This document shows positions 8,458 to 18,388 of a stretch of DNA of 64,000 bases, piece after piece. The position numbers and the translations under genes were made by a program. The stretch comes from JABCZS01 sp041660525 (lineage in GTDB: Bacteria; Pseudomonadota; Gammaproteobacteria; JABCZS01), in contig JBAZWD010000001.1 of assembly GCA_041660525.1 (NCBI GenBank), positions 1 to 64,000 on the forward strand. The letters are read 5' to 3'. Under the pieces are notes generated by a model. It saw only the letters and a list, made by a program, of their open reading frames with translations, had not been told where the DNA came from and did no database searches. The stretch's first letter is position 1; every line of letters starts with the position of its first letter.

Positions 8458-9395
8458 AAAACTTTAGCACCTTGTTTACTGATTAAAGATACATAGTGAT
8501 CGCTTTCTAAATCAACTGCTGCAAATGCAGCTTGCATTGCAGCTGCAATGTTTAATGCTTGGTCTTTATTCGGCGCAAATGCAAATACACTTGGACCTGA
8601 ACCTGAAATGGATGCGCCTAATGCGCCGTTATCTAGCGCTGCTTGTTTTACTTGTGTGAAACCTGGAATTAATGTCGCACGTTTAGGTTCAATAATACAA
8701 TCGTGCAATGACTCTTGTAATAATAATAAATTTTTAGTATAAAGCGCTGAAATAAATCCTGCTAAATAAGCGGATTGTTTAATATGATCTATTAATAAAA
8801 TTTCTTTTGATAATACGGCTCTTGAAGCTTTTGTATCTAAACGCATATGGGGATGCACAATCACCACATAAATATCAGGAATCGGTAATTCTAATACTCT
8901 AAAAGGATTGAGAGATTGGGTTAATGTTAAGCCACCGTATAAGCATGGAATAACATTATCACTGTGTGCCGTACCCACTGCTACTTTTTCACCATGTAAT
9001 GCATATTTGATTAGCTGCGAATTTGTTAAAGGTTTTTCTAAAAATGCATTAACGGCCACTAATGCAGCAACGCTGGATGCAGCTGATCCGCCCATGCCAC
9101 AACCTAAGGCTAAACCTTTTTTAATGCTAATGGAGAAACCAGCATTTAAATTTAAGTCTTCAACAAAATATTTAACAACAGCAGAAGCTGTGTTTTTATC
9201 GGGATCTAAAGGCAATTCGTCTTCGGATTCGATTTTTTCAATTATAATTTGTTGATCATCTCGGCGAGTTAACGTGACAATATCACCGACATTTTCAATT
9301 GCAAAACCAAGCAGATCAAAACCTACTGCAACATTCGCGCAAGTTGCAGGAGCAAATGCAGAAACTGTTTTTAAATTATTTAATAATGTTGTCAT
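8454..9395 (-). CDS. thrB: Homoserine kinase
   Basis: ThrB phosphorylates homoserine, giving the substrate of ThrC. This GHMP-family protein of 313 residues has the N-terminal FAPATCANVAVGFD, the ATP-binding loop GLALGCGMGGSAAS (about residues 90-103) and the C-terminal GASISGSGPSVFA. It overlaps thrC downstream and thrA upstream by 4 bp each, indicating tight translational coupling. Confidence 0.95.
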   Translation of the reverse strand: MTTLLNNLKTVSAFAPATCANVAVGFDLLGFAIENVGDIVTLTRRDDQQIIIEKIESEDELPLDPDKNTASAVVKYFVEDLNLNAGFSISIKKGLALGCGMGGSAASSVAALVAVNAFLEKPLTNSQLIKYALHGEKVAVGTAHSDNVIPCLYGGLTLTQSLNPFRVLELPIPDIYVVIVHPHMRLDTKASRAVLSKEILLIDHIKQSAYLAGFISALYTKNLLLLQESLHDCIIEPKRATLIPGFTQVKQAALDNGALGASISGSGPSVFAFAPNKDQALNIAAAMQAAFAAVDLESDHYVSLISKQGAKVL

Positions 9396-11806
9396 ATAAT
9401 AGATACCAATCTTAATACATCTGCAAAAATCCCTGCAGCTGTGACTTCGGCGCCCGCACCTGGACCTTGAATAATCAAAGGCTGTTTATCATAACGTTTG
9501 GTTCTAAAGCACAACATATTATCCGCGCCTGATAAACGTGCAAATGGATGATCAAGTGGATAAGCTTTCATCGCAACGCGAACCGTACCATTCTTTTCAA
9601 TAGCACCTACATAAACAAATTTTTCTTTAGCTCTTAAAGCTGCTTCCACGCGCGTTTGCATTACATGATCAAACTCGGGTAAGCGCGCCATAAATTCATC
9701 TACAGAACATTCACGTAATGGCTCTGGAATTAAATTCTCGACTGCGACGTCAGAAAGTGTTGTCGCAAATCCTAATTCTCGCGCCAATACCACCATTTTA
9801 CGCGCAACATCCATACCCGATAAATCATCGCGTGGATCGGGTTCTGTAAAGCCTAAACTTTTTGCCTGGGTAACAACACTTGAAAATGGCTGCCCAAGGG
9901 AGAGCTCGTGAAAAATATAACCTAAAGTACCCGATACTGTACCTTCAATACTGTAAATTTCATCACCGGTTTGAATCAAATCTTGCAAGGTTTTAATCAC
10001 AGGTAAACCTGCGCACACCGTTGTCTCATATAAAAAATGACGTCCTAAATCTTTACCGCAGGTTTTAAGTTCTTGGTAATAAGCAAAATCACCAGAACCT
10101 GCACGCTTATTTGGTGTAATAATATGTGCGCCTTTTTTCATCCAATCGATGTATTGATTCGCAATCTCTTGATTAGCCGTACAATCAATAATCACCGCAT
10201 GTGGAATATCTTCAGCAATAATATGATCGGCAAATTGATTTAAATCAGTATCTATTTCCACGCCACCTGATAAACGCATTTTTTTGGAATTAGCCACGCC
10301 GCGAACAACCAGGTTAATACCCTCATTTTCTGCTAAAGCTTCACGTGTCTGCTCAATTTGTTTTAACAAACTACTACCCACTAAGCCGCTACCAATGACA
10401 CCAATAGAAATAGTTTTATTGGATAGATAAAATCCGCCATGCACCGCGCGCAATGCACGATTCACATCAGGAGTCGCTACGACTAAAGAAATATTACGTT
10501 CACTGGATCCTTGTGCAATCGCGCGAATATTCACATGGGCATTAAATAAGCTTTGTGTGAGCTTGGCTAAAATGCCGCGCGTACCTATCATGCCTTCGCC
10601 GACAACGGCTAAAATACTGCAATCTTGATCGCAAGTTATTTTTTCAATAATCTTTTCTTTAATTTCAAATTTTAATTGTTCATTTAAAACATTAAGTGCT
10701 GCTTGTGCCTGCCCAGACGGAATTGCAAAGCAAATAGAATGTTCACTGCTGGCTTGTGATATTAAAATAACTGAAATATGCTTTGCTTGCAAAATACCAA
10801 ATACTTTTGCGGCAAAACCGGAAACACCGATCATGCCCGCGCCTTCTATGTTAATCAGTGCAATATTTTCAATACTGCTTAAACCGCGCACCGGCTGTTT
10901 AGAAGCTTGCGTGTTTTGATGAATCTTTGTGCCTTTTGCGCTCGCATTAAAACTATTACGAATTAAAATTGGAATCTGATATGTAATCGCCGGTGCAATG
11001 GCTTTAGGATGTAACACCCCCGCACCGAAAAACGCCAGCTCAACTGCTTCTTCATAGGAGAGTTCATCTAACACAAATGCAGAAGGCACACGACGCGGAT
11101 CGGCACTGTAAACGCCATCCACATCCGTCCAAATAATAAGTTCTTGCGCGCGCACTAATTTTGCAATAATCGCCGCAGAATAATCGCTACCATTGCGACC
11201 TAAAATTGTGCGTTTACCCTGTTCATCACGCGCGGTAAAACCTGGAATCACAATGATAGCGTCTTGATTTTTTTCTAAAAAATTTTGTAATTGGGTTTGG
11301 CTTTTATCCCAATCAATGGCCAATGTATCTTGGTGAATATAAGTATAAATCACATCAAGCGCATCAATAAAAACTGCTTTTTTAGTTTGCGCCAAATAGG
11401 CGGTTAATATTTGCGCTGACCATAATTCGCCATAGCTTAATACTAAATCTCGAATTTGATCAGAATAAGAAGTAACCACGGCTACTGCTGATAAAATATT
11501 TTTAATATTGTTAATATCTTGCGTAATTAATTCTAAAAGCCGTGTTTGCGCAGCACCTGTTAATAAAGTATCAATAGCCACTTTATGACTATTAAAAACA
11601 TTATCAATAATAGGATTAAAATCTTGTTTATCTTTTGCGGCATCTAATGCAAATTGCAAAGCATTAGTGGTTTTATCCATGGCGGAAACAATCACAATCG
11701 GATGATTGCCAGTAATTAATGATGTGATTGCTTTAAGACGAGAAGCATCTTTAACCGATGTGCCACCGAACTTATGAACCGAGTAAGCCACTCGCTTTAC
11801 TTCCAT
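9392..11806 (-). CDS. thrA: Bifunctional aspartokinase / homoserine dehydrogenase
   Basis: This fused enzyme performs the first and third steps from aspartate to threonine. The N-terminal kinase begins VHKFGGTSVKD and has ILGRNGSDYSAA. Two ACT-type regulatory regions follow in the middle. The dehydrogenase starts at IGVIGSGLVGSSLL and includes TPNKRAGSG and the GTLGYIFHEL segment. I choose the ATG at 11806 (MEVKRVAYSV), preceded by GAGGG at 5 nt spacing. An in-frame TTG at 11845 would add 13 residues and has no ribosome site. The fused form is typical of gammaproteobacteria. I saw no leader-peptide attenuator. Confidence 0.95.
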   Translation of the reverse strand: MEVKRVAYSVHKFGGTSVKDASRLKAITSLITGNHPIVIVSAMDKTTNALQFALDAAKDKQDFNPIIDNVFNSHKVAIDTLLTGAAQTRLLELITQDINNIKNILSAVAVVTSYSDQIRDLVLSYGELWSAQILTAYLAQTKKAVFIDALDVIYTYIHQDTLAIDWDKSQTQLQNFLEKNQDAIIVIPGFTARDEQGKRTILGRNGSDYSAAIIAKLVRAQELIIWTDVDGVYSADPRRVPSAFVLDELSYEEAVELAFFGAGVLHPKAIAPAITYQIPILIRNSFNASAKGTKIHQNTQASKQPVRGLSSIENIALINIEGAGMIGVSGFAAKVFGILQAKHISVILISQASSEHSICFAIPSGQAQAALNVLNEQLKFEIKEKIIEKITCDQDCSILAVVGEGMIGTRGILAKLTQSLFNAHVNIRAIAQGSSERNISLVVATPDVNRALRAVHGGFYLSNKTISIGVIGSGLVGSSLLKQIEQTREALAENEGINLVVRGVANSKKMRLSGGVEIDTDLNQFADHIIAEDIPHAVIIDCTANQEIANQYIDWMKKGAHIITPNKRAGSGDFAYYQELKTCGKDLGRHFLYETTVCAGLPVIKTLQDLIQTGDEIYSIEGTVSGTLGYIFHELSLGQPFSSVVTQAKSLGFTEPDPRDDLSGMDVARKMVVLARELGFATTLSDVAVENLIPEPLRECSVDEFMARLPEFDHVMQTRVEAALRAKEKFVYVGAIEKNGTVRVAMKAYPLDHPFARLSGADNMLCFRTKRYDKQPLIIQGPGAGAEVTAAGIFADVLRLVSII

Positions 11807-11891
11807 AAAACCCTCATTGATTGGATAAGTGATTATCTTGCCCAATCATGGGGAAAAAAGCTAGTGTTGTCTTATTATCTAGAAATTATCT

Positions 11892-12446
11892 TTAAGGCAT
11901 TCTCAAACAACAAAAAGTCTTAGGTTGAGGGGGTTGTGTAGCCCCGCTGTTTCTTTGATTGCCTGCAGCCCACAATAAACTGGTTGATTGATTATATCTA
12001 GTGGTTTGCTGTTGATCATCATATTCCCGTCCAGCTAATTCGCAACAGCAATCTGCCGGTCCACATTTCATACAGGCCGTCAATACCAATGCTGTACCAG
12101 CACCTACCCCTGCACCTGCACCTGCGCAAGCGGCATATGACATGCAACTTACATCAAAGAAACATTTACCAAGCGCAGCATAAGCTGCAAACGAGGGTGA
12201 TAATACAATAGCCCAACTTCCTGCCCGCGCTGCAAAACGTTTTTTATTTGCGTCTGGATCTGCCGGCCCTTGGTTAACTATATTTCTATGCTGATTAAGT
12301 AGTCGATTTGCTTGATTAGTGGGTACCGCACCTGATGCTTCATTAACTTCTTCTTCTGGAATATCACGCTCATTAGCTATAGTTTGGTCTTCATTTTGTA
12401 ATGCGTGATTTAATAACGAAATTTCATTTTGAGTTGTATTTGTCAT
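11892..12446 (-). CDS. Cysteine-rich hypothetical membrane protein
   Basis: I do not recognise a family. The 184-residue protein has a hydrophilic, acidic and Asn/Gln-rich N-terminal half. About residues 77-125 are hydrophobic and Ala/Gly-rich (AACAGAGAGVGAG), enough for one or two membrane helices. A cysteine cluster CMKCGPADCCC follows, and the C-terminus ends TFCCLRMP. It contains about 13 cysteines, which is unusual in a cytoplasmic bacterial protein. GAGGG lies 5 nt before the ATG at 12446. It has its own strong promoter and lies just upstream of thrA on the same strand. Metal binding, lipidation in a host, or a secreted role are all possible but unproven. Confidence 0.6.
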   Translation of the reverse strand: MTNTTQNEISLLNHALQNEDQTIANERDIPEEEVNEASGAVPTNQANRLLNQHRNIVNQGPADPDANKKRFAARAGSWAIVLSPSFAAYAALGKCFFDVSCMSYAACAGAGAGVGAGTALVLTACMKCGPADCCCELAGREYDDQQQTTRYNQSTSLLWAAGNQRNSGATQPPQPKTFCCLRMP

Positions 12447-12475
12447 AAAAACCCTCTTATCTTATTAAAATAAGT

Positions 12476-12504
12476 ATTTTAACTAAATAATAAAAGGGTG
12501 TCAA
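12476..12504 (-). promoter_or_regulatory. Sigma-70 promoter of the cysteine-rich gene
   Basis: Read on the minus strand, TTGACA (12504-12499), a 17-nt spacer and TAAAAT (12481-12476) form a near-consensus promoter. The short leader contains the small inverted repeat CTTATT/AATAAG (12461-12474) before the GAGGG ribosome site. It could also feed the thr operon downstream, since no terminator is seen between the two. Confidence 0.7.
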
Positions 12505-12523
12505 TGATTTTAATGATCAGAAT

Positions 12524-13777
12524 CTAACGCTTCATTGCATCAAAGAAGTCTTCATTCGTCTTCGTTGTTTTCAAGCGTTCAATCAAGAATTCCATCGCAG
12601 CGATTTCATCCATGGGGTGGAGAATCTTACGCAGTATCCATAATTTTTGTAACTCGTCAGGTTTAGTCAGTAATTCTTCACGACGTGTGCCTGAACGATT
12701 AATATTGATTGCTGGATAAACACGTTTTTCCGCGATACGACGGTCTAAATGCAATTCCATATTACCAGTACCTTTAAACTCTTCGTAAATCACTTCGTCC
12801 ATTTTTGAACCAGTGTCCACTAAGCAAGTTGCGATAATGGATAAGCTTCCGCCTTCTTCAATGTTACGTGCTGCACCAAAGAAACGTTTTGGTCTTTGCA
12901 ACGCATTTGCATCCACACCACCTGTTAATACTTTTCCTGATGCAGGAATAACGGTGTTATATGCACGTGCTAAACGGGTAATGGAATCTAATAAAATTAT
13001 AACGTCATGTTTATGTTCAACTAAACGTTTGGCTTTTTCCATGACCATTTCAGCCACTTGTACGTGACGGGTTGCAGGTTCATCGAAAGTACTTGCAATC
13101 ACTTCGCCGCGAACAGAGCGCGCCATTTCTGTTACTTCTTCAGGACGCTCGTCAATTAATAATACTATTAATTTACATTCAGGATAATTTTGCGCAATGG
13201 AATGTGCCATATTTTGCAGCATCATAGTTTTACCCGCTTTTGGTGGGGAAACTATAAGACCACGTTGACCTTTACCGATAGGCGCTGCTAAATCAATAAC
13301 GCGCGCAGTAATATCTTCGGTGGAACCATTGCCTTTTTCCATACGCATACGATCAGTTGGAAATAAGGGCGTAAGATTTTCAAATAAAATTTTATCGCGA
13401 CAATTTTCTGGCGGTTCGTAATTAATTTCATCGACTTTTAGTAATGCAAAATAACGCTCACCTTCTTTGGGCGGGCGAATCAAACCAGAAACCGTATCAC
13501 CGGTACGTAAATTAAAGCGTCTAATTTGGCTAGGTGATACATAAATATCATCTGGACCTGCAAGATAAGAACTATCTGCGGAACGTAAAAAGCCAAAGCC
13601 GTCTTGGAGAATTTCCAAAACGCCGTCGCCAGAAATATTTTCTTTCTTAGCGTGGCTTTTTAATATGTTAAAAATAAGGTCTTGTTTACGGGTACGGGCG
13701 AAATTTTCAACGCCTTCTTCTGCAGCAAGCTGCATCAGCTCAGCGGCTGGTTTTTTTTTCAGTTCTGTTAGGTTCAT
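12524..13777 (-). CDS. rho: Transcription termination factor Rho
   Basis: Rho is the hexameric RNA helicase that ends transcription. The protein starts MNLTELKKKPAAEL and has 417 residues from the ATG at 13777, matching the usual ~419. A possible upstream start at 13867 would add 30 residues unlike the family. The RNA-binding cold-shock-like domain (GDGVLEILQDGFGFLRS), Walker A (SPPKAGKT), Walker B (VIILLDSITRLARAYN) and the C-terminal RTGTRREELL-like segment (RSGTRREELL) are present. It follows trxA on the same strand, the usual gammaproteobacterial order. Confidence 0.96.
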   Translation of the reverse strand: MNLTELKKKPAAELMQLAAEEGVENFARTRKQDLIFNILKSHAKKENISGDGVLEILQDGFGFLRSADSSYLAGPDDIYVSPSQIRRFNLRTGDTVSGLIRPPKEGERYFALLKVDEINYEPPENCRDKILFENLTPLFPTDRMRMEKGNGSTEDITARVIDLAAPIGKGQRGLIVSPPKAGKTMMLQNMAHSIAQNYPECKLIVLLIDERPEEVTEMARSVRGEVIASTFDEPATRHVQVAEMVMEKAKRLVEHKHDVIILLDSITRLARAYNTVIPASGKVLTGGVDANALQRPKRFFGAARNIEEGGSLSIIATCLVDTGSKMDEVIYEEFKGTGNMELHLDRRIAEKRVYPAININRSGTRREELLTKPDELQKLWILRKILHPMDEIAAMEFLIERLKTTKTNEDFFDAMKR

Positions 13778-13930
13778 AATAGTAAGATGGATTTCCTGAT
13801 GGGAAGTTGTTGTTAACGAATAATTGTTTTTGTGATTAAACCCAGATAAAAAAGTGCGGTCAAACATTTATACCCTAAGGTATGGATATAAGAATAACAC
13901 TTTTAAATCTGGAAATCAATAAGGATTTAA

Positions 13931-14260
13931 TTAATCCTTGATATGTGAATCAATAAATGCAGCTAATTGCACCTGAGTCACCGCGCCCACTTGCGTTGCT
14001 AAGACTTCGCCATCTTTAAATAACATTAAAGTTGGAATACCGCGCACACCGTATTGAGCGGGCGTTTGCGTGTGGTCATCAACATTCATTTTAAGCACTT
14101 GAATTTTATCAGAATATTGTGCAGCAATAGCTTCTAGTACTGGCGCAATAGCCTTACAAGGACCACACCAAGGTGCCCAAAAATCAATTAAAACGGGTTT
14201 AGAAGCTTCTAGCACTAAACTTGCAAAATCATCATCGCCTACGGCTTGAATATGTCCCAT
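13931..14260 (-). CDS. trxA: Thioredoxin 1
   Basis: TrxA reduces protein disulfides in the cytoplasm with thioredoxin reductase. The 109-residue protein has the active site WCGPC (residues 31-35) in the context LIDFWAPWCGPCK, plus the cis-proline segment RGIPT. AGGAG stands 7 nt before the ATG. It lies directly upstream of rho. Confidence 0.96.
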   Translation of the reverse strand: MGHIQAVGDDDFASLVLEASKPVLIDFWAPWCGPCKAIAPVLEAIAAQYSDKIQVLKMNVDDHTQTPAQYGVRGIPTLMLFKDGEVLATQVGAVTQVQLAAFIDSHIKD

Positions 14261-14318
14261 ATATTTCTCCTTTTCAAAACACTATCATAGCCCGAGTCTT
14301 TTATAAAAATCAATGTAA

Positions 14319-15638
14319 TCAACCATTAACTTGATCCTTCAACACATGCATACCTTTTAACACATTTAAAGCTTCATGTAAGGGATAATCAATCAATTCT
14401 TCGCCTGTATCTGCTTCATCTTCGTCATTGACGATTTGAATTTCTTCATCTTCTAAAACGGTTTCGTTATCTAAGTGATTACTTAAATCTGCTTCACGCG
14501 TATCAGTGAAAATAACTTCTTCTTTAATTTTTGTCGCTTTAATATCTTCTAGAATGACATCGGGAATAATACCTTGCGCTTGAATGGAATGTCCTGCCGG
14601 TGTGTAATATAAAGCAGTGGTTAATTTTAAGGCGCCATCATTACTGATCGGTAATACCGTTTGCACAGAACCTTTACCAAAACTTTTCTCGCCCATAATC
14701 ACTGCACGTTTATGATCTTGCAATGCACCCGCTACAATTTCTGATGCAGAAGCCGAGCCACCATTGACTAAAACAATCATAGGTGTGCCTTCGAGTAAAT
14801 CACGACCTGTTGCGCGCTCAAGTACTTCGCTGTCAGGATCACGTCCTTTGGTGGAAACAATGACCTTATCATAATTTAATTTTTTGCTATCTAAAAATAC
14901 ATTCGAAATAGCAATGGCAGAATCCAATACGCCGCCAGGATTATTACGCAAATCCAGCACCACGCCGTACAATTGATTATTAGCAGCTTGTTTAATTTCT
15001 TCGATGGCTTTTAAAACATCTTTAATGGTTTGATCTTGGAAATGACTGACTCTTAAATAAGCATAATGCGGTTCCAACATTTCATGACGCACACTTTCAA
15101 CTTTGATGATATCACGCGTCAAGTCTTTGACGATGGGTAAGGACGCGCCTTCACGAATAATGGTTAATTTTACGCGTGAGCCTTTTTCACCGCGCATTAG
15201 ATCAACGGCTTCACGCAGACTTAAACCTTTCACTAAAGTATTATCAATTTTAACAATGGTATCGCCCGCTTCCATACCGGCACGTGCCGCTGGGGTATTA
15301 TCGATGGGACTAATCACTTTTACAAAACCATCAACCATGGTGACTTCTAAACCTAAACCACCAAATTGCCCCGCAGTACTTGCGCGCAAATCGGTAAAAT
15401 CTTCTTTATCTAAATAAGCAGAATGCGGATCAAGACCTGATAACATGCCGCTGATAGCATAATCAATTAATTCCGCATCGGAAACTGGCTCAACATAATA
15501 TTTGCGAATTTCATCAATGACATAAGTAAATTTTCTCAGCTCTTCAACGGGTAATTGTTGATCGGAAGCCAGGACTAAGCCAGCATGACTTAATAACAAA
15601 ATAGCGCTTAGCTGTAAAAAAATTTTCTTACTCAACAT
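14319..15638 (-). CDS. ctpA: C-terminal processing protease CtpA (S41 family)
   Basis: This is a periplasmic serine protease that trims or degrades exported proteins. The ATG at 15638 (MLSKKIFLQL) gives a signal peptide and follows AGGGG at 5 nt. An upstream in-frame start at 15677 would put 13 residues before the signal. A PDZ domain is at about residues 90-165 (GGLGLEVT...RAGMEAGDTIV). The catalytic serine is in NGGSASASEI and the lysine in GEKSFGKGSVQT. The acidic C-terminal tail after about residue 380 is variable in the family. It lies 8 bp downstream of envC, in the gpmI-envC-ctpA order common in this class. Confidence 0.92.
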   Translation of the reverse strand: MLSKKIFLQLSAILLLSHAGLVLASDQQLPVEELRKFTYVIDEIRKYYVEPVSDAELIDYAISGMLSGLDPHSAYLDKEDFTDLRASTAGQFGGLGLEVTMVDGFVKVISPIDNTPAARAGMEAGDTIVKIDNTLVKGLSLREAVDLMRGEKGSRVKLTIIREGASLPIVKDLTRDIIKVESVRHEMLEPHYAYLRVSHFQDQTIKDVLKAIEEIKQAANNQLYGVVLDLRNNPGGVLDSAIAISNVFLDSKKLNYDKVIVSTKGRDPDSEVLERATGRDLLEGTPMIVLVNGGSASASEIVAGALQDHKRAVIMGEKSFGKGSVQTVLPISNDGALKLTTALYYTPAGHSIQAQGIIPDVILEDIKATKIKEEVIFTDTREADLSNHLDNETVLEDEEIQIVNDEDEADTGEELIDYPLHEALNVLKGMHVLKDQVNG

Positions 15639-15646
15639 AATAACCC

Positions 15647-16786
15647 CTAAGATTTCGAATTTATAGGCGCAAGCCAAGTCATTGGATTTTGCACCTCGCC
15701 TTTAGAGCGTATTTCGAAGTATAACCCAGTATTCGCAACTGGCCCGCTTTTCCCTACAACCGCAATGGGTTCATTGACAGCAACCCAATCACCGGCGTTT
15801 TTATATAAACTTTGATTATGGGCATATAAACTCATATACCCATCGCCATGATCGATTATGGTAATTAAACCAAAACCGCGTAACCAATCCGCATACACAA
15901 CGCGACCTGGATAAATAGCCTGAACATCTGTGCCTTCTGGCGCTGCAATTAATATGCCTTGCCATTTATTAGTACCGACAAAAGCTTCACCGAAGCGATG
16001 CAATACTTTTCCTTGCACCGGCCAAGCTAATTTTCCTTGATACGTTTTCATGGGTTTATCAGTATTACCCACAAATATTGACGAATTTTGTTTTTGCAAA
16101 GCAGCTAAAACGGCTTCCAATGCTTGTTTATCGGCTTGCAAGGTCGCTAACGTTAGATTTTTTTCTTTAATATTCGCCAGCAATTCTTCAACTAAACTAC
16201 TTTGTGCTTGTTTTTGTTGATTCAATTTGGCATAAACACCGGCTTGTTCCATTTCCAGTAAGTTTAATTTTTCTTGTTGCAATAATTGCTGCGTGCGCGT
16301 TTTTGCTAAGGCATCCGTATCGATTTGGATTTGTTGCGCCATGTGACTACGTGCATTATTAAAATAATCAAAATAGGTTAATAAGCGTCCTAAGGTATTG
16401 GGATCAGATTGATTGAGCAATAATTTAAGTCCATCAAATTGACCTAATAAAAAAGCACCGCGAATTTGTTCGCGCAATGCATCTTGTTGCACAGCCAAAT
16501 CTTTTAAACGTGATTCGTATTCCTGATTTAATTGCGTTAATAATTGTTCTGTTTTAGCCAGTTGCGCTTGGGTTTTTTTAAGATTTTTAGCGGATGCTTC
16601 CACTTCCAAATCTAATGTCTTTAAATCTTCTTGTAAGACTTGCTCTTGATCTTTATCTGCCACTAATTCCGTGGTTAAATCTTTAATTTTTTCCACTACG
16701 CTTTGCAATTTACTCTGCGATTGCGCAGGATCATTTGCATGCGCAATCGAGGAAATCAAAAGTAATCCTAAAAAAAATAATTTCAT
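15647..16786 (-). CDS. envC: Murein hydrolase activator EnvC
   Basis: EnvC activates amidases that split the septal cell wall. The 379-residue protein has a signal peptide (MKLFFLGLLLISSIAHA), a long coiled coil to about residue 225, and a C-terminal LytM (M23-like) domain. In that domain the usual zinc ligands are lost: the first His position reads NKWQG and the last motif reads YFEIR instead of HxH. This degeneracy is what EnvC activators show, so it is expected rather than damage. Its ATG overlaps the gpmI stop by 4 bp. Confidence 0.9.
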   Translation of the reverse strand: MKLFFLGLLLISSIAHANDPAQSQSKLQSVVEKIKDLTTELVADKDQEQVLQEDLKTLDLEVEASAKNLKKTQAQLAKTEQLLTQLNQEYESRLKDLAVQQDALREQIRGAFLLGQFDGLKLLLNQSDPNTLGRLLTYFDYFNNARSHMAQQIQIDTDALAKTRTQQLLQQEKLNLLEMEQAGVYAKLNQQKQAQSSLVEELLANIKEKNLTLATLQADKQALEAVLAALQKQNSSIFVGNTDKPMKTYQGKLAWPVQGKVLHRFGEAFVGTNKWQGILIAAPEGTDVQAIYPGRVVYADWLRGFGLITIIDHGDGYMSLYAHNQSLYKNAGDWVAVNEPIAVVGKSGPVANTGLYFEIRSKGEVQNPMTWLAPINSKS

Positions 16787-18303
16787 TTTAACAATACACG
16801 TCCCGTCATTTGTTCAGGAATAGGCAAGTCCATTAACTGTAAAATTGTTGGAGCGACATCCGCTAGGATGCCTCGTTCATGCAATACCGAAACGGCATGG
16901 CCAACATAAACAAAGGGCACTAATTCACATGTATGTGCAGTATGGGCTTGATGCGTTTGATTATCAAACATTTGCTCAACATTCCCGTGATCTGCAGTAA
17001 TCACACATTCACCCCCGACTTGTTCTAATGCAGCAATAATACGCCCTATACATTCATCTATGGTTTCAATGGCTTTTATTGCAGCGTTAAGATCGCCCGT
17101 ATGTCCTATCATATCCGGATTCGCATAATTGACGATCATGCCATCAAATTTTTCCGATAAAATAGCATTCACTAACGCATCGGTTACTTCTATTGCACTC
17201 ATTTGCGGCTTTAAATCATAAGTCGCAATTTTAGGGGATGGAATTAAAATACGTTCTTCATTTTTAAACGGTGCTTCAACGCCGCCGTTAATAAAAAATG
17301 TAACATGCGCATATTTTTCTGTTTCGGCTAAACGTAATTGCGTTAAACCATTTTGTGCCCACACTTCACCTAAAACCTGTGATAAATTATCGGGTGCAAA
17401 AGCGATAGTGCTTAAAATATCTTTTGCATATTGTGTCATGGTCACAAATGCAGATAAGGGAATTTTTATCCGATCAAATCCTATGAAGTTTGGATCAATA
17501 AATGCGCGTGATAATTCCCTGGCTCTGTCAGATCGAAAATTAGTAAAAATAATGCCATCATTTGCATGAACGCCCGCATAATTTTTATCGACTACCACAG
17601 GCTTTATAAATTCATCAGAAATATCTTGCTGGTAGGCTTGTTCTAATGCTGCCATTGCAGATTCTGCAACAGGTGCTTGCGCTTGTGCAATAGCATCATA
17701 AGCAAGCTTAACGCGATCCCAACGAGAATCTCTATCCATTGCATAATAACGGCCCATGACGGTTGCAATTTCACCCACACCTAATGTTTTTAATTTTTCT
17801 TCTAAGGCCAGCAAAGATTCTTTTGCACTTTTAGGTGGTACATCACGACCATCTAAAAACACATGTACTTTGATGGATTTCACGCCTGCATTTTTTGCGC
17901 TATCGAGCAGTGCATATAAATGTTTTTCATGGCTGTGTACGCCGCCGGGTGATAATAAACCCATCAGGTGCAGCGTTTTATGGTCTGCAATTAATTTTTT
18001 GAATAACTGACTAAATGCAGGATTTTGCGCAAACTCGCCGTCTTTAATGGCTTTTTCAATCCGGGTAAAATCTTGATAAACAATTCGCCCCGCACCTAGA
18101 TTCATATGTCCAACTTCTGAATTACCCATTTGCCCCTCGGGTAAACCCACATCTTCACCACTGGCGGATAATAATAAATGCGGACTATCTTGCCATAAGC
18201 GATTCCACACGGGCGTGCGTGACTGGGTAATGGCATTATCGGGGGCCGCGTGGCGATGTCCCCAACCGTCTAAAATCAATAATAAAAAAGGCTTTGAGCG
18301 CAT
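16783..18303 (-). CDS. gpmI: 2,3-bisphosphoglycerate-independent phosphoglycerate mutase
   Basis: GpmI interconverts 3- and 2-phosphoglycerate in glycolysis using two manganese ions. The 506-residue protein starts MRSKPFLLLILDGWGHR and shows the catalytic serine in GQMGNSEVGHMNLGAGR, the metal motif TADHGNVEQM and the C-terminal LMDLPIPEQMTGR. Length is normal. It is the first gene of the gpmI-envC-ctpA cluster and is divergent from the rhodanese gene. Confidence 0.96.
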   Translation of the reverse strand: MRSKPFLLLILDGWGHRHAAPDNAITQSRTPVWNRLWQDSPHLLLSASGEDVGLPEGQMGNSEVGHMNLGAGRIVYQDFTRIEKAIKDGEFAQNPAFSQLFKKLIADHKTLHLMGLLSPGGVHSHEKHLYALLDSAKNAGVKSIKVHVFLDGRDVPPKSAKESLLALEEKLKTLGVGEIATVMGRYYAMDRDSRWDRVKLAYDAIAQAQAPVAESAMAALEQAYQQDISDEFIKPVVVDKNYAGVHANDGIIFTNFRSDRARELSRAFIDPNFIGFDRIKIPLSAFVTMTQYAKDILSTIAFAPDNLSQVLGEVWAQNGLTQLRLAETEKYAHVTFFINGGVEAPFKNEERILIPSPKIATYDLKPQMSAIEVTDALVNAILSEKFDGMIVNYANPDMIGHTGDLNAAIKAIETIDECIGRIIAALEQVGGECVITADHGNVEQMFDNQTHQAHTAHTCELVPFVYVGHAVSVLHERGILADVAPTILQLMDLPIPEQMTGRVLLK

Positions 18304-18388
18304 GGAAATTCCTAATGTATCTATGTGTTGCCAGTATAAAGTATGATATCATTTTCCTCTACAGATATCGTAAAGAGAACTTATACCT

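Noticed and set aside
8548..9255. Open frames on the plus strand opposite thrB
   Set aside because: They are mirror frames of a clear GHMP kinase gene, with no ribosome site or family match.
11846..11891. A threonine attenuator or leader peptide before thrA
   Set aside because: The gap is too short and no run of Thr/Ile codons or terminator hairpin was found.
15647..16786. Loss of zinc ligands in EnvC taken as gene damage
   Set aside because: EnvC-type activators naturally lack these residues, so the gene is normal.
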